Positions 7,761-15,888 of a stretch of 64,000 nt of DNA are shown piece after piece. Each line of letters starts with the position of its first letter. The stretch's first letter is position 1. Under the pieces are notes generated by a model. It did no database searches, was not told the origin of the DNA, and worked only from the letters and a program-made list of their open reading frames with translations. Origin of the DNA: Anabaena lutea FACHB-196 (lineage in GTDB: Bacteria; Cyanobacteriota; Cyanobacteriia; Cyanobacteriales; Nostocaceae); NCBI RefSeq assembly GCF_014698305.1, contig NZ_JACJST010000003.1, forward strand, positions 248,001-312,000, in the 5' to 3' direction. A program made the translations under genes and the position numbers.

Positions 7761-10700
7761 ATGAGTTGGGTGAAGACAGGATTTAGCACAACCACTCAAC
7801 TGTTAGGAGTACTAATATTTACTAATACAAGTTGCATAGGACAAATTACACCTGATGCCACTTTAGGGACTGAAAGCTCGCAAGTAAATTCTCATGTGAT
7901 GATTAGAGGATTGGAGGCAGATCGCATTGATGGCGGGGCAGTTCGCGGTAGTGCGTTGTTCCACAGTTTTTCGGAGTTTAATGTCAACAATGGACAGCGC
8001 GTTTATTTCAGCAATCCTGCTGGGATTACCAATATCTTCACCCGCGTGACTGGCGCGAATCTGTCTCATATCTTAGGTACCTTGGGTGTTGATGGTGGGG
8101 CAAATCTATTTCTCCTCAACCCGCATGGTATAAAGTTTGGGACAAATGCCCAGTTAGATATTCAGGGTTCATTTGTAGCAAGTACAGCAAACAGCTTTGT
8201 GTTTCCTGATGGTAGCGAGTTTAATGCCAAAAATCCGACTGCACCGCCATTATTGACGATGAGTGCCACTCCCGGAGTCCAGTGGGGGGCTTCAGGGGCG
8301 GGAGGAACAATTACCAATGAAGGCGGTAATTTAACTGTTGGAGAAGATTTAACGCTGTCGGCGGGAAATTTGGATTTGCAGGGACAGTTGCACGCTCTCA
8401 GGGATTTGACATTGTTTGCTCAGGATACTGTAAAAGTGCGAGATAGTGTCACAAAACCTTTTATTGCCTCTGCGGGTAGGAATTTCACAGTTCAAGGAAA
8501 TGGCGGTATTGATATCTTAGCGTTGAACCACCCGACACAAACGCCATTTGTGAGTGGGGGAAATCTCAGCTTTATCAGTGATGGCAAGATTTCGCTTGAT
8601 GCTCACTTTAGTAGTGGTGGCAATTTTGCGATTTCTCCTGTGTCAGGGGGACTGGCAAATTTTGTCAGTTTATATGACCCAATTATTAGCACCAATGGCG
8701 ATGTCGATGTGGCAGCCTCTTATACTGGAACATCGCTGTTAGTGGAAGCAACGGGTAATATTCGTTTTCAGGGTGATATCAACATTACTGGGGCGGATAA
8801 TAACAGCTTGCCATTGGGGCCAGATACTGAGACTTTAACAAAGAATTCCGCATTAATTCTGCGATCTGGACAAAGTACTCTGGCTTATGGGGGTGTGAAT
8901 TTTGGCAATGTACCTAGTTATAGCAATGGTACTGTGCCAGAGGGAATTACTTTGGATGGAGACGTTGTTTTACAGCCGTTTAATGAAATTGGGGGGATAG
9001 TTAGCCTGACGGCAGCATCGGGAGATGTGAATACCAAACTCATTAGCACCAATGGGCAAAAAGATGTTCTTAACTATGGTGATGACGCGATCGCCATCGG
9101 AGGTGCGATTAATATTGAAGCTACCAAGGGCAGTGTTAATACTGGTAATTTGTTGTCTTACTCATACTCTGAATCTGGAAATGTGGCAAATGGGGGAGCG
9201 ATCGCCCTGACTGCTGGCGGTAACATCACTACCACCGATATCGACTCCTCCTCCTCTTATGGCAATGGGGGAGCGATCGCCCTGACTGCTGGCGGTAACA
9301 TCACTACCACCGATATCGACTCCTCCTACAGTTCTGGAAATGGGGGAGAGATCACCATCAAAGCTGACGGTAACATCACTACCGAAAAGATCGACTCCGG
9401 TTCCGGTTCCTTCGGTACTGGGAATGGGGGAGCGATCACCATCAAAGCTGACGGTAACATCACTACCAAAGGTATCGTCTCCCAATCCTGGTATAGAAAT
9501 GGGGGAGCGATCGCCATCAAAGCTGACGGTAACATCACTACCGAAGATATCTACTCCTCCTCCGGTGCTGGGAATGGGGGAGCGATCGACATCAAAGCTG
9601 ACGGTAACATCACTACCAAAAATATCAACTCTTCCTCCGGTTCTAGGAATGGGGGAGAGATCACCATCAAAGCTGACGGTAACATCACTACCAAAAATAT
9701 CAACTCTTCCTCCTGGTATGGGAATGGGGAAAAGATCACCATCAAAGCTGACGGTAACATCACTACCGAAGGTATCTACTCCTTCTCAGTTGAGGGGAAT
9801 GGGGGAGCGATCGCCCTGACTGCTGGCGGTAACATCGTCGAAACCACCCAGATCTACTCCTACTCCTTATATCGCAATGGGGGAGAGATCACCATCAAAG
9901 CTGACGGTAACATCACTACCAACGATATCAACTCCTCTGGTAAAAATGGGGGAGAGATCACCATCAAAGCTGACGGTAACATCACTACCAACGATATCAA
10001 CTCCTCCTTCTATGAATATTCTGACCGTAATTTTGGCAATGGGGGAGCAATCGCCCTGACTGCTGGCGGTAATATTACAGCTAAAGGTGATTTCAACTCA
10101 TTCTCGTATTCGTACTCGAAATCTGGTAATAGCGGAACTGGGGGAGCGATTTTTCTAAGTGCTAAAAATGGGGAAATTGTGGGAACTCCCATTGAAGCCT
10201 ACAGTTATGATGATTCCCAAAAAGATTTTGTAAAAAAATTTCGCAATCCAATGCTTAACTCCTTTTCGGTTTCTCAGCACGGAACCGCAGGAAAAGGTGG
10301 AAACATAACTATACAAGCTAAAAACAATGTCAGCAATCTAGACATATTAACTTTCTCTTCTTCCGCAGAAGCCGGGAAGGTTGAAGTAGAGGGTTTGGGG
10401 AATTTATCGCTCAGTGATAACAAGATTTTGACTAGTGGGCAGTTGAAGGTGAAAATACCTAATAATGGAACAATCACCTTAGATGTTGGTAAGGCAGGTC
10501 AATCGGGAGATGTCACCATCAAAAGCTCAGGAAATCTCACATTCAACAATAGCAGCATTGAAAGTGACACCAAAGGCAACGCCTCAGCCGGGAATGTAAT
10601 GATAACTAGCCCAGGTCTAGTAACGTTCAATAATAGTCAAATTATCGCTAACACCAGCGCTCAAGGAAATGGGGGTAATATCAACATTACTGGCGACTCC

Positions 10701-11582
10701 GTTACTGTAAGTGGTGATAGCAAAATTTCTGCCTCTGCGGAAAATACTGGCAAAGGCGGTAGTATCGACATCCAAGCCGAAACCCTTAAGCTAGATCGAG
10801 GGCAAATCATCTCTGAAAGCAAGCAAAGTGAGGCTGGCAATATCAATTTGAAGCTGAACAATTTATTACTGCTGCGTGACAACAGCACTATTTCCACCTC
10901 AGCCGGAACTCAAAACAGCGAGGGTAATGGCGGCAACATTGATATCAACCTCAAAGATGGGTTTGTGATTGCAGTACCGTCGGAAAATAGCGATATCATT
11001 GCCAATGCCTATGGCGGCAACGGTGGCAAGATTAATATGAGAGCCAACCGCATCTTAGGATTCCAACTTCAGGGACGAGAGGCACTGGACAACATACGTA
11101 AAAACGGCAGCAGTGATATCAGCGCCAGTTCTGATGTCGGTACTCAAGGACAAGTCACAGTTGAAAACCTCAACGTTGACCCCAGCCAGGGACTAGTGCA
11201 ACTATCTACTCAATTAATCGATCCTACCGGGTTGATTGCTTCTGCCTGTGGTGGCAACAGTCACACCGCCAAAGGTCAAAGTGAATTTGTGATCACTGGC
11301 AGGGGTGGGCTGCCTCCCAGCCCTGATGATGTCCTCACTGCGGGGACAGTACCAAACACTTGGGTAACAAGTGAAACAGAAACTTTCAGCAATAATTCTA
11401 GTGCAAGACCACTGGTGAACAGCAACGCTGTATCATCCCCCCTAGATTCTGCCCCTTTAGTAGAAGCTCAAGGTATGATCCGCAATGCCAATGGTGACAT
11501 TGTTTTCACTACCCAGCCACCTGTAAATACCCTGCATCAATCTGCGTTACCTGCCCAGTTCTGCCACCTGACACAAAAGTAG
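7761..11582 (+). CDS. Second TpsA exoprotein, with internal tandem-repeat array
   Basis: I start at ATG 7761, giving MSWVKTG and a compact signal peptide (hydrophobic LLGVLIF, cleavage near CIGQ). The frame is open from 7515, with another ATG at 7677, but that upstream part overlaps the tpsB end and encodes the AATCTAAAAT-type repeat that is usually non-coding in cyanobacteria. A TPS/haemagglutination domain follows (about residues 30-175). Between 9188 and 10147 there are about 12 units beginning GGxIxIKADGNITT or GGAIALTAGGNITT, mostly 23-30 residues each. The C-terminal third resembles the first TpsA, including FVITGRGGLPPSPDD. Likely exported by the adjacent TpsB as a long beta-helical surface protein. 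The function of the passenger is unknown. Confidence 0.85.
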   Translation: MSWVKTGFSTTTQLLGVLIFTNTSCIGQITPDATLGTESSQVNSHVMIRGLEADRIDGGAVRGSALFHSFSEFNVNNGQRVYFSNPAGITNIFTRVTGANLSHILGTLGVDGGANLFLLNPHGIKFGTNAQLDIQGSFVASTANSFVFPDGSEFNAKNPTAPPLLTMSATPGVQWGASGAGGTITNEGGNLTVGEDLTLSAGNLDLQGQLHALRDLTLFAQDTVKVRDSVTKPFIASAGRNFTVQGNGGIDILALNHPTQTPFVSGGNLSFISDGKISLDAHFSSGGNFAISPVSGGLANFVSLYDPIISTNGDVDVAASYTGTSLLVEATGNIRFQGDINITGADNNSLPLGPDTETLTKNSALILRSGQSTLAYGGVNFGNVPSYSNGTVPEGITLDGDVVLQPFNEIGGIVSLTAASGDVNTKLISTNGQKDVLNYGDDAIAIGGAINIEATKGSVNTGNLLSYSYSESGNVANGGAIALTAGGNITTTDIDSSSSYGNGGAIALTAGGNITTTDIDSSYSSGNGGEITIKADGNITTEKIDSGSGSFGTGNGGAITIKADGNITTKGIVSQSWYRNGGAIAIKADGNITTEDIYSSSGAGNGGAIDIKADGNITTKNINSSSGSRNGGEITIKADGNITTKNINSSSWYGNGEKITIKADGNITTEGIYSFSVEGNGGAIALTAGGNIVETTQIYSYSLYRNGGEITIKADGNITTNDINSSGKNGGEITIKADGNITTNDINSSFYEYSDRNFGNGGAIALTAGGNITAKGDFNSFSYSYSKSGNSGTGGAIFLSAKNGEIVGTPIEAYSYDDSQKDFVKKFRNPMLNSFSVSQHGTAGKGGNITIQAKNNVSNLDILTFSSSAEAGKVEVEGLGNLSLSDNKILTSGQLKVKIPNNGTITLDVGKAGQSGDVTIKSSGNLTFNNSSIESDTKGNASAGNVMITSPGLVTFNNSQIIANTSAQGNGGNINITGDSVTVSGDSKISASAENTGKGGSIDIQAETLKLDRGQIISESKQSEAGNINLKLNNLLLLRDNSTISTSAGTQNSEGNGGNIDINLKDGFVIAVPSENSDIIANAYGGNGGKINMRANRILGFQLQGREALDNIRKNGSSDISASSDVGTQGQVTVENLNVDPSQGLVQLSTQLIDPTGLIASACGGNSHTAKGQSEFVITGRGGLPPSPDDVLTAGTVPNTWVTSETETFSNNSSARPLVNSNAVSSPLDSAPLVEAQGMIRNANGDIVFTTQPPVNTLHQSALPAQFCHLTQK
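9188..10147 (+). repeat. In-frame tandem repeat array (units of about 70-90 bp) in second tpsA
   Basis: The core AATGGGGGAG...GACGGTAACATCACTACC recurs about 12 times with near-identical DNA, separated by short variable Ser/Tyr-rich segments. Each unit is a multiple of three, so length changes keep the frame. Two core types alternate (IKADGNITT and ALTAGGNITT). Confidence 0.9.
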
Positions 11583-11672
11583 TTGGGGGACAAGAAGACA
11601 AGGGAACAAGGAGAGAAATTCCCATTACCAATTACCAATTACCAATTACCAATTACCAATTACCCATGACCT
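11583..11672 (+). repeat. Heptamer tandem repeats between tpsA2 and the CHAT gene
   Basis: From about 11624 the heptamer ATTACCA is repeated about six times, and CCCATGC-type repeats follow and run into the start of the next ORF. This is the short tandemly repeated (STRR) pattern of heterocystous cyanobacteria. Confidence 0.75.
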
Positions 11673-11693
11673 ATGCCCCATACCCCATGCCCC

Positions 11694-14306
11694 ATGCCCC
11701 ATGCCCGCCAGAAATTTGCCTATGTGATTTTGGCTTGTCTAACTGCTTTATTGTGTATATTTGTCTCGCCTGTTATAGCTCGTGATACCACAAATCAAGG
11801 GTTTACCGTCTCCATTGCTGCTAATCTTACTCAAGAGCAAGAAGCTAAAAACCTATATACAGCAGGACGCTTTGCCGAAGCGGTGACTGTGTTACAGCAG
11901 GTATTGCAGATTTATCAAGGTAATGATAATACCATTGGACAGGCTGTTGTATTCAGTAATCTGGCTTTGAACTTCCAGCAATTAGGACAGATGCAAGCCG
12001 CAACCGAAGCAATTGAAAAAGCGATCGCTATCTTACAAAATACTCCCAATTCACCACAACGTCTGCCAGTTTGGGCGCAAGTTTGGGATATCAAAGGGAA
12101 TCTGGAATTAGCACAGGGTAAAGCTCAAGCAGCTTTGTCATCTTGGGAAACAGCCGCATCACTCTACCAACAATTAAAAGATAGCAATAGAGCTATCCTC
12201 ACCCAAATTAACCAAGCACAAGCATTGCAGGCTTTAGGACTCTATCGCCGAGAAATTTCTCTACTCCAGAATTTGACAGAGGATCTGCAAAAACAACCAG
12301 ACTCTCTGGTTAAGGCAGCTAGTTTTCGCAACTTGGGTGAGGCGCTAGCGCTGGCTGGCGATATTGAGCAGGCAAAAAAACATTTACAACAAAGTCTGGA
12401 GATTGGCCAAAAACTACAATCAGCAGAAACCATTGCTACAGCTTACTTGAGTTTGGGTAATCTTGCTTATATTCCCGGTAGCAAATCAGAACAAAAAAAG
12501 ACTGCTCTAGCTTATTACAAAAAAGCAGTTGTTTCATCAACTATTGCGACTAGCAAAATCCCATCTCAACTTAACCATTTACGCCTATTAATTGAGTTGG
12601 AACAATGGTCAGCAGCACAAGCATTATATCCCGAAATTCAAAGTCAAATTGCTAACCTGCCGCTTGGTCGTTCGGCGATTTACGCTCAGGTAAATTTGGC
12701 TCAACGCCTTTTAGAAATGAGGCAGAAATTCCCTGAACTCAACCCAGAAACAATTGGTAAAATCCTGGCTGTGGCACGTCAGCAGGCGCAACAATTGCAA
12801 GATATACGCTCAGAGTCTTTTGTATTAGGTAATCTGGGACATCTATATGAATTATCTCAACAATGGTCTATAGCCCAGGATTTGACTAAACAGGCGCTAA
12901 ATTTATCCCAGTCAATTCAAGCACCAGATATCGCCTATCGTTGGTATTGGCAACTAGGACGTATTCTTTGCCAAGGTAAACCCCAATGTAATCAGCAGGG
13001 AGATATTACAGGAGCCATCGCTGCCTATCAACAAGCATTTAATACTCTACAAAATATCCGTAGCGATTTGATTGCTACCAATAAAAATGTGCAGTTTTCT
13101 TTTCGGGAAACGGTAGAACCTGTATATCGCCGTTTAGTAGATTTGTTACTGCAATCATCAACGCCAAGTCAAGAGAATCTGATCCAGGCCCGTAATGTTA
13201 TTGAAGCACTGCAAGTAGCGAAATTGCAAAACTATTTACAACAAGCTTGTGAAGATACGAAATTAGAAATCGACAAGGTGATTGACTTTCAAGACCAAAC
13301 ATCGGCTGTTATCTATGCAATTATTTTGGATGACCGTTTAGAAGTTATCCTCAAGCGACCTAATCAAAAACTTAGCCACTATGCTACCCCACCTCAACAG
13401 AAAATTAAAGAAGTTGTCAGCCGACTATACGAAAATCTGCAAGAAGAGGGAAGTTATGAAGAATTACAACAAGATGGTCAAAAAGTCTATAACTGGCTGA
13501 TTCAACCAATAGAAAAAGAGCTAAAGGAGAGTAAAATCAAGAATTTGATTTTTGTCTTGGATGGCCCTTTGAGAAAAATTCCTATGGCTAGTCTCTATGA
13601 TGGTCAGCAGTATCTAGTAGAAAAATATGCAGCCTCCTTAGCTTTGGGGTTACAAGTACGTGAACCTGTTCCTTTAGGTAGATCAACAATCAAAGTTTTG
13701 GCTGCTAGCTTGACTCAACCACCAAATAATCGAGAAGTCTCTGGCTTTTCTCGATTAGCAAATGTTGAGCAAGAAATAAAAGAAATTAAAAATACGGGAT
13801 TGACTGTTAACTGGCTCGCTGAACAAGAATTTACCACGAAAAACTTTAACAATAAACTCAATGCTGCTAATTTTGAAATTGTACATTTAGCTACTCATGG
13901 TCTATTTGGTGCAGACCGAGAAAATACTTTTGTGGTGACAGCAGATGGCAAGTTGAAGATAGATGACTTTGATCAATTGTTTCTTAACCAAGGGCAAAAG
14001 CGTGATCACAGAATTGAGTTACTAATCCTTAGTGCTTGCCAAACAGCTACAGGTAACGACCAAGAAGTGATGGGTATTGCTGGAACTACAGTCCAAGCTG
14101 GGGCTAGTAGTGCGATCGCCAGTTTGTGGGATCTAGACGATGAAGCCAGCGTTCCATTTATTAAGGAATTATATCAACATTTAGGGCAACGCAATATTAG
14201 CAGAGCCGAAGCATTGCGTTTAGCACAGCAATCTCTACTCAAAAACCCCAAATATGACCACCCTCGTTATTGGGCCCCCTATGTCTTAGTTGGTAGTTGG
14301 CTGTGA
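11694..14306 (+). CDS. Secreted TPR-CHAT domain protein
   Basis: About 870 residues. The frame is open from ATG 11673, but its first codons are the CCCCATG repeat; ATG 11694 gives a cleaner start just before the signal peptide (YVILACLTALLCIFVSPVIA). Residue numbers here count from 11673. Tetratricopeptide repeats cover about residues 50-480. The CHAT domain fills the C-terminal part, with the caspase-like dyad H742 (LATHG) and C789 (SACQTATG) both present, so it is predicted to be an active cysteine peptidase. CHAT-TPR genes are often found next to FHA/TPS genes in cyanobacteria; here it follows tpsA2 on the same strand by about 100 bp. A role in processing the exported TpsA proteins is plausible but inferred. 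Confidence 0.87.
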   Translation: MPHARQKFAYVILACLTALLCIFVSPVIARDTTNQGFTVSIAANLTQEQEAKNLYTAGRFAEAVTVLQQVLQIYQGNDNTIGQAVVFSNLALNFQQLGQMQAATEAIEKAIAILQNTPNSPQRLPVWAQVWDIKGNLELAQGKAQAALSSWETAASLYQQLKDSNRAILTQINQAQALQALGLYRREISLLQNLTEDLQKQPDSLVKAASFRNLGEALALAGDIEQAKKHLQQSLEIGQKLQSAETIATAYLSLGNLAYIPGSKSEQKKTALAYYKKAVVSSTIATSKIPSQLNHLRLLIELEQWSAAQALYPEIQSQIANLPLGRSAIYAQVNLAQRLLEMRQKFPELNPETIGKILAVARQQAQQLQDIRSESFVLGNLGHLYELSQQWSIAQDLTKQALNLSQSIQAPDIAYRWYWQLGRILCQGKPQCNQQGDITGAIAAYQQAFNTLQNIRSDLIATNKNVQFSFRETVEPVYRRLVDLLLQSSTPSQENLIQARNVIEALQVAKLQNYLQQACEDTKLEIDKVIDFQDQTSAVIYAIILDDRLEVILKRPNQKLSHYATPPQQKIKEVVSRLYENLQEEGSYEELQQDGQKVYNWLIQPIEKELKESKIKNLIFVLDGPLRKIPMASLYDGQQYLVEKYAASLALGLQVREPVPLGRSTIKVLAASLTQPPNNREVSGFSRLANVEQEIKEIKNTGLTVNWLAEQEFTTKNFNNKLNAANFEIVHLATHGLFGADRENTFVVTADGKLKIDDFDQLFLNQGQKRDHRIELLILSACQTATGNDQEVMGIAGTTVQAGASSAIASLWDLDDEASVPFIKELYQHLGQRNISRAEALRLAQQSLLKNPKYDHPRYWAPYVLVGSWL

Positions 14307-14405
14307 TGACAAACTTTAAGAATTTTATCCCACATTCCGTACCCTGAACTGTCACATATCAAAAAAGCCTAGCTAGTAGTACATAGTGAACGATAGCGGG
14401 GTATA

Positions 14406-14594
14406 TTAAGCATTCTGACTCCTGACTCCTGACTCCTGAATTCTTACACTCTTACCAGAACCTGAAGCACCAACCACAGCAACTTGTTCTCCTGATAAAA
14501 GTTCAAAATTTAAATTTCGCCATAACCATTGATTTTGGATTTGTTTACCTAGATTTTGTCCTGATAAAATTGGGGTATTTACATTGGATTTCAT
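14406..14594 (-). pseudogene. Truncated ABC-transporter ATPase remnant
   Basis: From ATG 14594 the frame encodes about 48 residues of a normal ABC ATPase start, up to and including a complete Walker A motif (GASGSGKS). It then runs at once into residues encoded by a GACTCCT tandem repeat and stops. The Q-loop, signature and Walker B regions are absent. It lies about 90 bp downstream of the MbtH gene on the same strand, so it may once have been the last gene of the NRPS cluster. Confidence 0.65.
14416..14441. repeat. GACTCCT tandem repeats
   Basis: Three to four copies of the heptamer GACTCCT sit exactly where the ABC ATPase homology ends. Confidence 0.7.
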
Positions 14595-14684
14595 TACATT
14601 AAAATTGCTTTGCTCTTTCCTAAATACAATTATTGTAGAGAAGTTAACCCTCTCTACAAATAGCAATTGAGAACTTAGTGATGA

Positions 14685-14909
14685 TTAATTTGTACTAGCA
14701 GCTTCTTCCATTTGCTTTCTTAAACTTAGAGGTCGCATATCCGTCCACACTTCCTTAATGTATTCTAGACATTCTGATTTGAGTCCACTTTTACCTGCAT
14801 CTTTCCATCCCAGGGCGTTTTCTCTATCAGCAGGCCAAATAGAATATTGTTCCTCATGGTTAACTACAACTTTGTTAATTGTGGTATCTTCTAATTCTTT
14901 ACTGCTTAT
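14685..14909 (-). CDS. MbtH-like NRPS chaperone, no standard start codon
   Basis: The frame encodes a typical MbtH protein: [19 protein letters not shown], then [13 protein letters not shown], then [13 protein letters not shown]. The conserved Ser/Trp residues of the family (SIWP, GW, VWTDMRP) are present, and the length of about 74 residues is normal. MbtH proteins bind adenylation domains and help them fold or act. No ATG, GTG or TTG occurs in frame between the upstream stop (14928-14930) and the conserved core. The likely start position reads ATA (14907-14909, or 14910-14912), with GGAG 8-11 nt upstream. It is either a mutated ATG or a rare non-standard start. The gene lies about 36 bp after the methyltransferase stop, so it looks like part of the NRPS operon. 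Confidence 0.85.
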   Translation of the reverse strand: MSSKELEDTTINKVVVNHEEQYSIWPADRENALGWKDAGKSGLKSECLEYIKEVWTDMRPLSLRKQMEEAASTN

Positions 14910-14945
14910 TATTGATTTATCTCCAGCTTATTTTTATTTATGACA

Positions 14946-15695
14946 CTATTTGCCACCTGAAAAAATAGCAAACTTCTTACATTCAGAGTCAGCTAATTTG
15001 CCATTGCGCTCATAGACATTGATATTTTTAAAGCCCACACACTCAAGAGCAGATACAATTTCAGCTTGAGAATAAGCCCTTACTAGGTTATTAATATCAA
15101 AACGTTGCCAACCTTTTTCTGACAGTTGAAAGATAGTTATTTTAAATGAACCTATTTTTTCTACTGGATCATAATTATCACAACAAGCCCAAGCTAAATC
15201 TTCTTTTACATCTCCATCTGTAATTGCACCATTCCATGATTTATAACCATCTTCTAAATTCAAACCAAACAAAAAAATGCCGTTATCTAGCAGTGCATTA
15301 TACACTTGTGTAAATACCTGTTTTAGTTCTTCAATGGTCATCATGTGATTGAGACTACCACTAGGAGAAATTACAGCATTAAAAGTAAGTGGCAAATTAA
15401 AAAATCTAGCATCATCAAGGATAAATTGAGCATTGGGAGCATTTTCACGGGCGTATCGCAACATTGCCTCGGAAATATCTAAACCTGTAACTTGATAACC
15501 TTGCTCAATTAAATGTTGTGCCATGTGTCCAGTACCACAACATAAATCAAGAATATTTGCTCTTTGAGGAATTTGATATTTTTGTAGTAATTCTTCAAAT
15601 GGTGGCAAGTTATTTTCACAATATCTTACACCCCAATATTGATTGTAAATGTTTGCCCAAGCATCATATTTAGCATCTGCGTTGACTGTCACCAT
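14946..15695 (-). CDS. Class I SAM-dependent methyltransferase
   Basis: 249 residues with a class I methyltransferase fold. Motif I is ILDLCCGTGHMAQHL (about residue 50) and an acidic residue follows strand 2 in VTGLDISEAM (about 70). The mid region around VISPSGSLNHM fits small-molecule methyltransferases. It lies downstream of the aminotransferase in the NRPS operon and is followed by the MbtH gene. It may N-, O- or C-methylate the peptide or its terminal amine; the target cannot be read from the sequence. No methyltransferase domain was noticed inside the megasynthases, so this is the only methylation function seen in the cluster. Confidence 0.85.
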   Translation of the reverse strand: MVTVNADAKYDAWANIYNQYWGVRYCENNLPPFEELLQKYQIPQRANILDLCCGTGHMAQHLIEQGYQVTGLDISEAMLRYARENAPNAQFILDDARFFNLPLTFNAVISPSGSLNHMMTIEELKQVFTQVYNALLDNGIFLFGLNLEDGYKSWNGAITDGDVKEDLAWACCDNYDPVEKIGSFKITIFQLSEKGWQRFDINNLVRAYSQAEIVSALECVGFKNINVYERNGKLADSECKKFAIFSGGK

Positions 15696-15772
15696 TTTAT
15701 TAATCTCCTAATTTTTGCAAGTTAAGGCTGAGTTATCAATTGATAATTGATAATTGATAATTTGTCATAACC

Positions 15773-15883
15773 AGGACTTACGCAAAACAGAACGAATGTC
15801 GGGGTAATACCCTGCGGGAAGCAAGCTACATGAATTACCCCTACGCAAGAATCAGGTTTTTAGTCCAATCTTGCGTAAGTCCT
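15773..15883. repeat. MITE-like element with GGACTTACGCA terminal inverted repeats
   Basis: AGGACTTACGCA (15773-15784) and TGCGTAAGTCCT (15872-15883) are perfect 12-bp inverted ends of a 111-bp non-coding element between the aminotransferase stop and the methyltransferase start. It is immediately preceded by TTGATAA-type short repeats (about 15737-15765). Confidence 0.8.
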
Positions 15884-15888
15884 AATAA

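Noticed and set aside
9340-9819. Plus-strand ORF of repeated MGERSPSKLTVTSLPK units, and similar repetitive ORFs on the minus strand
   Set aside because: They are other-frame readings of the repeat array inside the second tpsA. Their periodicity follows the DNA repeat, and the tpsA frame carries the signal peptide and known domains.
9188-10147. CRISPR-like look of regularly spaced near-identical units
   Set aside because: Repeats lie in frame within a long coding sequence, spacers are low-complexity Ser/Tyr codons, and no cas genes are present.
14758-14943. 61-residue plus-strand ORF
   Set aside because: It lies antisense to the MbtH gene and has no recognisable features.
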